NCBI GenBank assembly: GCA_946902875.1
Contig: OX336338.1
Location: forward strand, 6,005,971 to 6,069,970
Length of the DNA: 64,000 bases
DNA from: Nematopogon swammerdamellus
Taxonomy: Eukaryota; Arthropoda; Insecta; Lepidoptera; Adelidae
Direction of reading: 5' to 3'
Of the stretch, positions 1 through 9,246 are shown in pieces. Numbering within the stretch: position 1 is the stretch's first letter; each line of letters begins with the position of its first letter. A model generated the notes under the pieces. That model ran no database searches, was not told the origin of the DNA, and worked only from the letters and a program-made list of their open reading frames with translations. The translations under genes were made by a program, and so were the position numbers.

Positions 1-1349
1 CTAATGAATAAAATAATAATCATTGCATATCAACCACCATCCATCACCAAAAATAATAATAAAAAATAAAAATAAAAATGTCTATGATCATAATGTCTAT
101 GATCATATTTATAATTAATCAACTGACGACGGCCCATAAAGGGCCGAAATATTTTGTGTTTTTGTATATTATATAGTAATATTTAAATATTTATGAGTGA
201 TTTTTACATACAATAATTTTACATAAATCTCAATTATTTAGGGTTGCTATTATTGACCTTTTGTGCCCATGTAGGCTATGTAGTTTCTAGTGGAACCCTG
301 TTTCCCATTTTAGGATTCCCTGTGCAGGAAACAGGGTCTCTCGTTCAGTTCCGTATGCAGAAACTGAACACAAAACGTTAGGATTAAACGTACCAAAAAG
401 GGCATAGGGAACCATTTAATAATCTCCTTATTTACAAAGTCCATTATAGATCCAATATTGACTTTGATCCAAAATAGTTTGGCACTTACTGCCAACGTGC
501 TTGATCGGTGCGGTGCGCGTTTTTTATTTTTTATGTTATCCGTTATGGGTGGCTGAGTCAGGTGACGTGTCGACGACGGCCATGAATTTAAGAGCGATTG
601 CTATTCTTTGAAGTGCGACGTTTAAAGTCGTGCCCTTCTCTTATTTATCACAATCACAATGTGTGTCGAAAATTACAAGTTAACAATCAGAAAACATTAA
701 GAGTACAAATGGCATTTTATGTTCTCTGCGGCTGGTCAAAACCAAATTTGCGTATCAACGTCAAATTGACCGTAGTGAGAAAATAAATAAAAATAACTGA
801 TTTCATGCATTGTAACTTGATAAAGTTAGTTGGCTTCTTTTAATTCAAATCGTATAATCGTCAGCCTGTTATGATGTTGTCAGCTCGCGTTTTCGTATTG
901 ACATCATCGCTTCAATGGAAATGCATTCGCCCATGTAAGAGCACGTGGAGGTTGACAATAACCTTTAGTCTCTTATTCTATGAAATTTCATTCAAAATCT
1001 CATTCACGTTTAAATCCTTTAATTTCGCTACTGCGGTACGCTAAATAAAGTAGACATATATGGGCATGGAAAATTACACTTTTGAGTGAACATTATATTA
1101 ATTCCATCGTTTGCAAAAATGATTGTGACATCATCATCATCCATGATATCGTCGTTTGGTTGGTTAACAAATCGGACAATGAGAGTTTGACAATAGGACA
1201 ATGAGGTTTTGAACACAGTGAAGGTTTTGCAAAGATATGTGCGTGATCGCATCGATGGACATCTTCGTTGATCTAACCAGATACAAAGCTCAAGTTATTC
1301 CTTAGCATTTCACATTTGAAGGGTTCAAATGGATATCGGTACGTAAATA
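1..1349. other. AT-rich non-coding stretch, probable 5' intron of mirr
   Basis: I see no gene here. The sequence is AT-rich with stops in every frame. A short hairpin lies at about 292-345, where ACCCTGTTTCC pairs with GGAAACAGGGT. A compact GGCCCATAAAGGGCC-like hairpin lies near 130-146. Assignment to a mirr intron is inferred only from the position upstream of the first mirr exon seen. Confidence 0.5.
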
Positions 1350-1746
1350 AAGGTGTTTCGTTAGTCATGTCAAAAATTTCGGGAGGGTTACATACAAACA
1401 CAAATAAACACGTTACCTACGCAAAAAAAAAAATTAAATGGTTTTAGCATTACTTTTCCAGAAATTTAACAAAACATGTTTGCTATCTAAACATTAACCT
1501 GTGTGTAACAGTAGGTAACTTGCATTGTACGGGGTCAATGACCGTACTATGTTCAAACGCAGAACAGCTGTTTGTTGTAAGTAAGTCACAAGGTCACTAT
1601 GATTGGTTTTTACAGCTACTTATTTGATTTTTTTTTGTTACGAGAAAAAATGCTCCTATAAACATATGTTTTTTTTTACGTAAAGTGTTTATTTGAGTGT
1701 GTATGTAACTCTCCCGAAATTTTTTACATGACTAACGAAACACCTT
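1350..1746. mobile_element. MITE-like element with about 60-bp terminal inverted repeats
   Basis: The ends are near-perfect inverted repeats. AAGGTGTTTCGTTAGTCATG opens the element at 1350, and its complement closes it at about 1727-1746. Similarity continues inward through CCGAAATTT and the AAATAAACAC segment. The interior of about 270 bp has no coding capacity. The bases ATA stand on both sides and could be a 3-bp target duplication, but this is weak. The superfamily is unresolved (Harbinger-like or Tc1/mariner-like). Confidence 0.6.
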
Positions 1747-1963
1747 ATATAAGGACAGCGGACTGCTTATTGAAGCGTCCGGGAGTCCGGGGATCTCAGG
1801 AGTCGCTTAAGCGTTGTTCCTCACTCAAAACATCCGTCTTGCCATCCAGCGAGGGAATTCGGTGGTCTTCATCGGGACAATCAGTGATGTCCCAAGGATG
1901 CATGAATATATTTGTATTTAGTTTAGTTTTATTTACATATTTTTTTTGTATAATCAATTTTTA

Positions 1964-2242
1964 TTTTTATGGAAACTTACACGGTTGGCTACATCACCTA
2001 CAATGTGCGTGATGTCAGCCCATAACACCGGGTGAACTTGGTGCCACGTCAGCCTTCCCTTCGGCCGTGCCGGCTACACTGAACTGGACGGAAAACACAA
2101 ACTATTTACATAGCCGTTTCGACCGACCTTTCATTCAGTGTGGTGGTACCGACCCGGGCGGGTTAAACCCTACCACCTAGTAATATGACAAGGGAATCAT
2201 ATCCCTTAGTCGCCTTTTACGACATACACGGGGAGAGATACA
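1964..2242 (-). repeat. SINE-like element, core plus head Z (interrupted)
   Basis: This is the body common to many copies in the window. Read on the minus strand it runs from the ACTAGGTGGTAGG core through GGTCGGTCGAAACGG to the tail CCGTGTAAGTTTCCATAAAAA. Its 5' end carries the GTCGTAAAAGGCGACTAAGG part of head Z. The head is then broken by about 276 bp of other DNA and resumes at 2519. Confidence 0.75.
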
Positions 2243-2518
2243 AAGTCAAAGTCACAGTCAAAAGTCAAAATCGTTTATTTCCCGTTGAGTGGGTTTATAC
2301 AATTTTATATAAATAAAATTGTTCCACTATGGAACACGTCAAAGATTAAAAAAAATGTATAAAATAATCCAAAATTAAAATATCATTACAATAGTAAAAT
2401 AAAAGCAATATCGCACATAATTAATTAGTGGTAGATTCCAAATTTACACATCTTCAGTAGAACAAAGTCAATTTCTCAATCACACATACATAGAAATCCC
2501 CACACACACAGACCCGGG
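2243..2518. mobile_element. Insertion nested inside the SINE-like copy at 1964-2561
   Basis: AT-rich DNA separates the two parts of a SINE head that are contiguous in other copies (for example 8931-9246). It opens with repeated AGTCAAAGTCA words followed by AAAATCGTTTATTTCCC. This resembles the 3' end of a truncated LINE or another short retroelement. I could not define a clean target duplication. Confidence 0.45.
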
Positions 2519-2561
2519 TGGGGCAGTGGGGCTATTCTTTTAAAGTACCGGCCCCACACGG
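2519..2561 (-). repeat. Remaining part of head Z of the interrupted SINE copy
   Basis: GGGGCAGTGGGGCTATTCTT followed by TAAAGTACCGGCCCCACACGG matches the distal part of head Z in the copies at 8931-9246 and 34478-34804. Together with 1964-2242 it makes one old insertion. Confidence 0.7.
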
Positions 2562-3056
2562 TCCGAATGTTCATTATTACTGTCGTGTACTGTGCTTGCG
2601 TAGTTAGGTAAGGGGGGTTAGAGTATACGAGCAGATTTTAATAGTCTGCAACTATCCCATCCGTGCAACAGCCTCAGTCGTGATTCCGTTCTCAGCTGCA
2701 CACATTAAACGATAACGTAGCTCCGTATTCACGGTATCACGTTACCTAAAGACTAACGAACAAACTGCAGTAATGACTCGTGTTCAAGTTATTGCATTTA
2801 AACATGTTGCTATTATTGCAGTGCCCATGTCAGAGTGCACACCATGAGAACAATGCCGTCCACTGTACCTATCAGGGCCGTTTTTACGCGCAGGCTATCT
2901 AGGCTGCAGATTAGGGGACCGCCCCACAAAAAGAAAATAGGTAAAAAATATTTTTATTTAAATACCGTAGTGCGGGCCCCCATATAATCATAAGACACGC
3001 TGAAATTCTACAAAACTAATTGCATTGCGTAATAATGCCTCTATTCTCTTCTAATT
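2562..3056. other. Non-coding stretch without recognised features
   Basis: This is unique-looking DNA with no supported gene. A CAGGGCCGTTTTTACGCGCAGG segment near 2873 may be an old repeat end, but I could not assign it. Confidence 0.4.
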
Positions 3057-3430
3057 ATTTTATGGAAACTGACACCTTTGGCTACTTCACCTACAACATC
3101 CGTGATGTCATCCCATAACACCGAGTGAACTAGGTGCCATGTCAGTGCTTCCCTTCATTTCATGTCGGCCACACTGAACTGGACGGAAAACACGAACTAT
3201 TTACATAGCCGTTTCGACCGACGACGTTTCGCTCAGTGCGATGGTACCAACCCGGCCGGGATAAACCCTACCACCTAGTATGGCAAGATGGGAAGGGACC
3301 TACAGTTTAACTTGGAATCCGAACCACGGTCAGCCTCCAACGGTCGAGCGGTCACCCATCCAAGTACTGACCGCGCTCAGCGTTGCTTAACAACAGTCGA
3401 CCGACCGTACCACTGAGCTACCGAGGCTGA
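3057..3430 (-). repeat. SINE-like element with composite tRNA/5S-rRNA-like head
   Basis: Read on the minus strand, the copy starts GTCAGCCTCGGTAGCTCAGT (a tRNA-type A box). It continues with a 5S-rRNA-like block (TTAAGCAACGCTGAGCGCGG, then CAGTACTTGGATGGGTGACC). The shared core follows, and it ends in a CCAAAGGTGTCAGTTTCCATAA-type tail. It is nearly full length and diverged from the copy at 26865. Confidence 0.8.
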
Positions 3431-3582
3431 CAACCTACATTATTAGGTATGTAGTCACGGACGTAATATTAAAGGAGTAGTTTACTTTTGAAGTAGTATA
3501 GTAAAAAAAACGTTCTACAATTTCATAAAAAGCTTTAATAGTTTTCTTTTCAGGAGTTTAGTCATTTAGTCAGTTTAGTCAA

Positions 3583-4000
3583 GCGGCGGGTGGCCGAGTG
3601 GTTTGGCCATCGGCTTCTCATGCGGGAGGTCCGAGGTTCGAATCCCGTCGGCGTGTACCAATGAGTTTTTTCTGACGAAAAAATTTACGTGCATACCTAC
3701 ACCTGCTGCTTCACCGTTCGGAACCGGTGTAAAACTGTAGGTCCCTTCCCTTGCCCCTTACTAGGTGGTAGGCTCAAATTGTAGCCGACTGGGTTGGTAC
3801 CACCGTACTGGATGTAAGATGGCCGCATAGCAACCTCGGTTGTGTTCTCCTCTAGTCCAGTATAGCCAGCAATCCAGGGAAGTCTCCGGTATGGCACCTA
3901 CCTTCTCGGAGGTGAAATTGGCTGGTCGGAGCATGCGCTTTGGCCCCTCCGACTCAGCCATCCATACCGGATTACATAAAAAAAAAAAAAAAATAAAAAT
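3583..4000 (+). repeat. tRNA-derived SINE (family B), full length
   Basis: The head is tRNA-Ser/Leu-like. It has an A box TGGCCGAGTGG at 3591-3601 and a B box GGTTCGAATCC at 3635-3645. The body contains the shared GTAGGTCCCTTCCCTT and TTACTAGGTGGTAGG core, then a family-specific part (ATGGCCGCATAGCAACCTCG). It ends at GGATTACAT plus a poly(A) tract. The length of about 415 bp and the A-tail fit an RNA polymerase III-transcribed SINE. It is a retroposed element, not a tRNA gene, because the body follows the head without a terminator. Confidence 0.85.
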
Positions 4001-4005
4001 AAAAA

Positions 4006-4530
4006 TTTAAAATTCTTTAAAATACGAGTTTCCCAGAAGGGTCCGCACCACAGTTCAGCCTAGGGGTCTACATATCGTAGATTCGGCCCTAGTACCTGTA
4101 TATCTAAGTACCCGCTGCATGCTGGCCTCCTCGCATACACGTTTGCTTTGATAAACTCACATACGCTCCACTTATACCCAGTATAGAGCCTTTAACTTTC
4201 ACCTGGCGTAATGGATGCGAAAGAAGTTTCGGCGTGGAACATAAATGAAATTAAAATATAAAATATCCCAGCAAAGAAGATGCGTGAAGTTACTTACCGA
4301 CTAGTTTCTTGTAGATAAATAACGCTTTAACCTATTACCTATTATTATTAAGTGAAGTTACTGCGCTGTCGGTCTTTCTGAACATATGAAAATTGTGCTT
4401 TAAGTAACTACTTAAGTACATACATGCAACATGTTTAGGTCCATTCACTTGGAGTCATCATAATGATTCCATACCTTGTCTTTGTGATTTATGACTCCTT
4501 TAAGCCCTTTATATAGATATTAAGATAATA
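4006..4530. other. Non-coding stretch without recognised features
   Basis: This is moderately AT-rich unique DNA between two repeats. I see no gene, hairpin or tandem array in it. Confidence 0.4.
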
Positions 4531-4925
4531 TAAAATACTAGCTTTTGCTCGCGGCTTCGTTCGCGTGAAATTCGTATTTAAAAAGAAGATAGTAAGTAAG
4601 CCCGCTACCGTACCTTTTCTTCGGCGCGCGGAACAATTCGGTTTGTATGAGAGTCACAGATTAGTTACCGAAACTGAATTTTATTTAGCCTATCCTGTGT
4701 CTCACATAGCTAAATGGGCTTGTGCTAAGTTTCATCGAATTCGGTTGATCGGTTTAAGAGTTATAGAGGAGCATACATACATACAAAAAATATTTCAAAA
4801 AATCGTCAATTTAGTTTTTTTATCATACTTATTAGTCTACAAACGAAATATCTCACAAAACAAAGTAACTTACTGCACGACCATCCCTTACAGATTTATT
4901 ATTAGTACCTATATTGATGTATTAT
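4531..4925 (+). repeat. Dispersed repeat family F, copy 1
   Basis: It begins ACTAGCTTTTGCTCGCGGCT and runs to CCATCCCTTACAGATTTAT. The same order and spacing recur at 46315-46690. It contains a short ATACATAC microsatellite about two thirds along. A 121-codon open frame lies inside this copy, but the second copy has frame breaks, so I do not regard it as a gene. The element class is unknown. Confidence 0.7.
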
Positions 4926-4950
4926 CTTAGGGCATTTTATTTTATTTAAT

Positions 4951-5325
4951 CAGATATGGGTGGCTGAGTAGGAGGGGCCAAACCACAAGCTTCGACCAGC
5001 CAATATCACCTCCGAGAAGATAGGTGCCATACTGGAGACTTCCCTGGATTGCTGGCTATACAGGACTAGAGGAGGACACAACCGAGGCTGCTATGCGGCC
5101 ATCTTAAATCCAGTATGGTGGTACCAACCCAGTCGGCTACAAATTGAGCCTACCACCTAGTAAGGGGCAAGGGAAGGGACCTACAGTTTTATACCGGTTC
5201 CGAACAGTGAAGCAGCAGGTGTAGGTATGCACGTAAATTTATTCGTCAGAAAAAAACTCATTGGTACATGGCGACGGCATTCGAACCTCGGACCTCTCGC
5301 ATGAGAAGCCGATGCCCAAACTTCC
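4951..5325 (-). repeat. tRNA-derived SINE (family B), minus strand
   Basis: This is the reverse complement of the 3583-4000 element. It has the same tail (GATATGGGTGGCTGAGTAGG at the low coordinate), core (CCACCTAGTAAGGGGCAAGG) and tRNA-like B box (ATTCGAACCTCGG). The outermost head bases are replaced by unrelated sequence. Confidence 0.8.
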
Positions 5326-5378
5326 ATTCCATAGGAGGGCATATTTCACAATAGCTCATACGCGAAGAAGATAATATA

Positions 5379-5608
5379 CAGGGTGTTTGATGACTATAGG
5401 TCAACAAGCAAACCAGGTACTCCTGAGCCTATTTGGAGCAAAAAAGTTACAAGACATTTTGCTCTACGGTGAACTTATTTTTTCCATACAAAACTAAATA
5501 ATTTTATTTTCCATTCACCGTAGAGCAAAATGTCATCTAACTTTTTTGCTCCAAATAGGCTCAGGAGTACCTGGTTTGCTTGTTGAGCTATAGTTATTAA
5601 ACACTCTG
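5379..5608. mobile_element. Palindromic Tc1/mariner-type MITE
   Basis: The element is a long near-palindrome of 230 bp. The left arm starts CAGGGTGTTTGATGACTATA, and the right arm ends with its diverged complement ATAGTTATTAAACACTCTG. Inner segments such as CCAGGTACTCCTGAGCC and CACCGTAGAGCAAAATG pair over about 100 bp. TA flanks both ends, as expected of Tc1/mariner target duplications. It has no coding capacity. Confidence 0.75.
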
Positions 5609-5610
5609 TA

Positions 5611-6783
5611 TATTTGATCTTACCATCGATTGATCTTACAGTACCTACCTATCTCAAGATATCAAAGATATTGAAATATACTTACCAATTGATATGAAAA
5701 TATAAGTATGTGATATTATACTTGCGGCACCTAAACACAAACGGAACCACGGACACAGCTATTATTTATTTCCAATTCTAGAATTTTATTATTCTGTAAC
5801 AAGGTCTAATTTATTACTTCCGGTGTGTACTCAATGATAAGTCCATTTCAGCGGTCACCGTCTTATCACTTTAATTACGATTTAATGTAGATATCGCTCG
5901 CGCAAGTAACTCCACAATCGAAGCAATACAAATCGTGTTCGCACGAATTAAGGTGTCTATTTGTTTATCAGATTGTCCATCAATCGTGCATTGTGCGCGA
6001 GAGAAAACCTTGACTTACTTACTATCATCATCATGTCATACATAGACAGTAGGTAGATCTAATAAGGTGTGACACCTTATTCATTACTTACATATTCTTC
6101 GGTTATCTATTACTCACCTCGCTCCCTCCTTACCTCCCCTTACCCCCCTCTCCTCTACCTCCCCTACCTCTCTCCTCCACCCTCCTCCCCCTCCCTCCCT
6201 AAACTCTTACTATCTTATTTAGACTTCATTTCGTAAGTCATTTTCAATTTGTTCAGAAACACCAGTACCGCGAGCAGAGTTCTGTTCTGGAATTCGAAAT
6301 CTGGTAGTTCGTTATAATTGCCATTAGCTCTATGAAGATACTCGTACAATCCACTGCACAAGTGCTATACTACAATATTACATAATTTCACGGGGCGCTA
6401 TGCGACCCTGGTCTGTAAACTGTATTGTATGAATGCGGTTGACGGAGTGTTATAGTATGTTACTATTATGTATGTGTATGTAGGTCTGTATACGGAGGCA
6501 GACAGTATGGAAGGCTGTATGTAGGTAGGCTCTCGAGGCGGGTCGAGTCGTCGCCGCCGGTGGCGCCGTCTGTTTGCATCGAGGGCTAACTAACAATGAC
6601 ACGGTCGCCATTGTTTTAAACTTTATAAGCGTTATCTTTTACTCATACCTCCGTTTGGAAGGATTCCTCGCAATATACGTACGAACCTTGTTTCTTGTAA
6701 CGCTACTATAAGATTTATTTCCATTATTGTTGATTTTTTCGCACTTATTTAATTTATTGTTATAAGTACGTTTACAATATATG
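5611..6783. other. Non-coding stretch with a polypyrimidine segment
   Basis: No gene is supported. A strongly strand-biased C/T-rich segment lies at about 6115-6205 (CTCCCTCC/TACCTCCC words). A GC-rich patch lies at about 6530-6570. The rest is AT-rich. Confidence 0.4.
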
Positions 6784-6906
6784 AGGGGCGTGAATGGGCA
6801 CCTGTCAGGCCGGCAGTGCATTCGAAACCCCAGCATACGATCAAATGTCCATGGGCGTGGTTAGACACCTTATGGATGGCTCAGCGTCACATGTCGCGCT
6901 TTCAAT
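6784..6906 (+). mobile_element. 3' end fragment of a CR1/Jockey-type LINE
   Basis: GGCGTGAATGGGCACCTGTC, then CAGGCCGGCA and a later TTAGACACCTTATGGATGGC segment, match the 3' tails at 35101-35240, 38465-38525 and 46800-46890. At 38465 this tail directly follows a recognisable reverse transcriptase C-terminus, which identifies the element type. This copy is 5'-truncated. Confidence 0.65.
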
Positions 6907-7120
6907 TCCAATCCAACCTCCAAAACACGGCTTTGGAAATGATTTTTTCGTTCATCATATAATATCTATATTAGTACCTTTTATTTCATTCGTAGGTTGA
7001 AAAAAAACGAATTTTCGAATGTTTTCTTGAATTACAATTGAAAACACTTAATTTAAATAAATAAGGATCTAAAAATTTTTATTACTCAAAATAAAAATGA
7101 ATTTAGGTACAATGATTTAA

Positions 7121-7360
7121 GGTACCTACACTTCTTACCTTACTAAGTGGTAGGATCTAACCTGCCCGGGTTGTACCACCCCACTGAATGAAAAGTCGGT
7201 CGAAACGTCTATCTAAACAGTTCTTGTTTTCCGTCCAGTTCAGTGTAGCCGGCACGACCGAAAGGAAGCACTGACATGACACCTAGTTCACCAAGGCGTT
7301 ATGGGGTGACATTACGGATGTTGCAGGTGCTGTTGCCAACCGTGTCAGGTTCCGTAAAAT
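7121..7360 (+). repeat. SINE-like element, core and tail, 5'-truncated
   Basis: It starts near the shared core (TTACTAAGTGGTAGG). It continues through GGTCGGTCGAAACG and CCAGTTCAGTGTAGCCGGC to the tail GCCAACCGTGTCAGGTTCCG. No head is present. Confidence 0.75.
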
Positions 7361-8023
7361 AATTTAAAATAATAAATACTAATAAAAACTACGTATTAAA
7401 TCCAAAGCTACTCGTAGGTAGGTATCTACTAAAGCTGATGAATATTTTACACCTAGCATCAAGTGCCTTCATAGCTCCAAGCAAGTAGTTGCAAAAAAGT
7501 TAGTCGATATAAAAGACTTACAATCCTCGAAGCAACACGCACGTACGATGCCCGAGGTGTATTTTTACAACAAGGGCATTCTTCCGCGGCGATGTCGCAT
7601 GTCATCTATATTAGACGCATCGAAAACTGACTCCTCTGTACAAGAGGGGAGGGTGCAAAGTCAATTGCAACTGTTTCATCTTTATGACTTATTGCCTACA
7701 CAGATTGACTTGAGAAATGTGGGGCTTCTGCTACCTCGATAGGTACACGAGGTGACGACTAAACATCAAATTAAATTTATAGCATTTAAAATGGGCCTAC
7801 AGGAGGCATTAAAGGTTGGCACTTAACGACGCGGCGATACCATTCGAGATTCTTAGAAAGGATAACAATTAAACTCGCTCCTGTCGCGAATGAGCTTTGC
7901 GTCTTCGTTGGTGGCCGGTCGGTACTCGGTACCCGGAGCACTTATTCTACTCTGCCCACAGTTGGGCTGCGTGGTATCAGATCCAGCAGAGCCTACAAAA
8001 TGCGGCTTCTGAAATACATACAT
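7361..8023. other. Non-coding stretch containing an inverted partner of 8412-8490
   Basis: The segment at about 7395-7475 (ATTAAATCCAAAGCTACTCG and TTACACCTAGCATCAAGTGC) recurs as a reverse complement at about 8412-8490. An unclassified short repeat is therefore present twice. No gene is recognised. Confidence 0.45.
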
Positions 8024-8273
8024 ACCATACGCTGTATCCCGAAAATAGGATTGAGCAGAGCAATCGGTGTTGTGCTGCAAGGACTCTTGTAAATTATAGC
8101 ACAACACCCGACCACCACGTTTAGCAAAGTATTAGGACAAGATAGTAACTATCGAGCCGCCAGTAAGGCACGAAGACACAGCTGCTGCATTACTCCGTGG
8201 AAGGACCGTGCCAAGATGAGAGGTGGCTATCCAGTCGCCCTTTAGCACGGCATCTTGTCCTTAAGACAGTCCT
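8024..8273 (+). repeat. Dispersed repeat family D, partial copy
   Basis: The copy runs from GCTGTATCCCGAAAATAGG through ATCGGTGTTGTGCTGCAAGG and CGACCACCACGTTTAGCAAA to GCACGGCATCTTGTCCTT. The same order occurs at 14550-14855 and, inverted, at 63574-63870. An internal TTGTGCTGCA/TATAGCACAA hairpin is conserved between copies. The class is unknown. Confidence 0.7.
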
Positions 8274-8279
8274 GGACTT

Positions 8280-8402
8280 ATTTTATGGAAACTGACACGG
8301 TTGGCTACATCACGTACAACATCAGTAATGTCAGCCCATAACACCTTGGTGAACTAGGTGCCATGTCAGTGCTTCCCTTCGGTCGTGCCGGCTACACTGA
8401 AA
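8280..8402 (-). repeat. SINE-like element, tail fragment
   Basis: TTTTATGGAAACTGACACGG through GGTCGTGCCGGCTACACTGA is the 3' part of the common SINE body in minus orientation. Confidence 0.75.
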
Positions 8403-8930
8403 CTAACCGAAAAATAAGGCACCATGAAGGCACTTGATGCTAGGTGTAAACCTTCCTACGAGTAGCTTTGGATTTAATACTTAGTTTTTACTAAATAAAG
8501 TAAGTAACTAACGGAGGTTATTCTCGAAAAGACAAATATCCGATTCAGTTACGTCCCGATAACGTATTTGTGGCGCCATCTATTTATTTAGTAGCGTGAA
8601 TGTGTAGGAATCGATCCTTAGCACGTTGGATACGGAACCCTAAAAACGACACCGCGCTTGTTAGTCAAGATTCATCTCTGATACTGGCCCTTATAAAGTA
8701 GTCGACTTTACTTTATAAGGGCCGGCATCAGAGGTGATGAGGCGGTGCTGAGGTGAGGGGGTAGTGATTGAATAAGTTCATAAACAAAAGAAATTATATG
8801 AGTTATATATATGACTGACGACTGTACATATGTATTGTATGTATGCATTGTTATGTATACACAACAACAAGTAGGTATGCTTTCGCCCTACTGTATTTTC
8901 TTATGTATCTTTTTTTTTATTTTTTTTTTT
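8403..8930. other. Non-coding stretch with a long hairpin
   Basis: A near-perfect hairpin occupies about 8672-8740, where GGCCCTTATAAAGTA pairs with its complement around GTCGAC. The segment at 8412-8490 is the inverted partner of 7395-7475. No gene is seen. Confidence 0.45.
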
Positions 8931-9246
8931 ATGGAAACTGACCCGGTTGGCCACATCACCTACAACATCCGTGATGTCAGCCCATAACACCGGGTGAACT
9001 GGTGCCACGTCAGTGCTTGCTTCCCTTCGGTCGTGCCGGCTACACTGAACTGGACGGAAAACACAAACTATTTACATAGCCGTTTCGACCGACCTTTCAT
9101 TCAGTGCGGTGGTACCAACCCGGGCGGGTTTAACCCTACCACCTAGTAATATAAGAAGGGAGTCATATCCCTTAGTCGCCTTTTACGACATACACGGGGA
9201 GAGATGCAGTGGAGCTATTCTTTTAAAGTACCGGCCCCACACGGTA
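8931..9246 (-). repeat. SINE-like element with head Z, near full length
   Basis: Read on the minus strand, the order is head Z (CCGTGTGGGGCCGGTACTTT, then GTCGTAAAAGGCGACTAAGG), the core TTACTAGGTGGTAGGGTT, the body GGTCGGTCGAAACGGC, and the tail GCCAACCGGGTCAGTTTCCA followed by A's. It matches 34478-34804. Confidence 0.8.

Noticed and set aside
3583..3655. tRNA-Ser/Leu gene
   Set aside because: A and B boxes are present, but the sequence runs into a SINE body with an A-tail and is repeated in several truncated copies.
4565..4930. 121-codon open frame in repeat family F
   Set aside because: The collinear copy at 46315-46690 is frame-disrupted, and the repeat looks non-coding.
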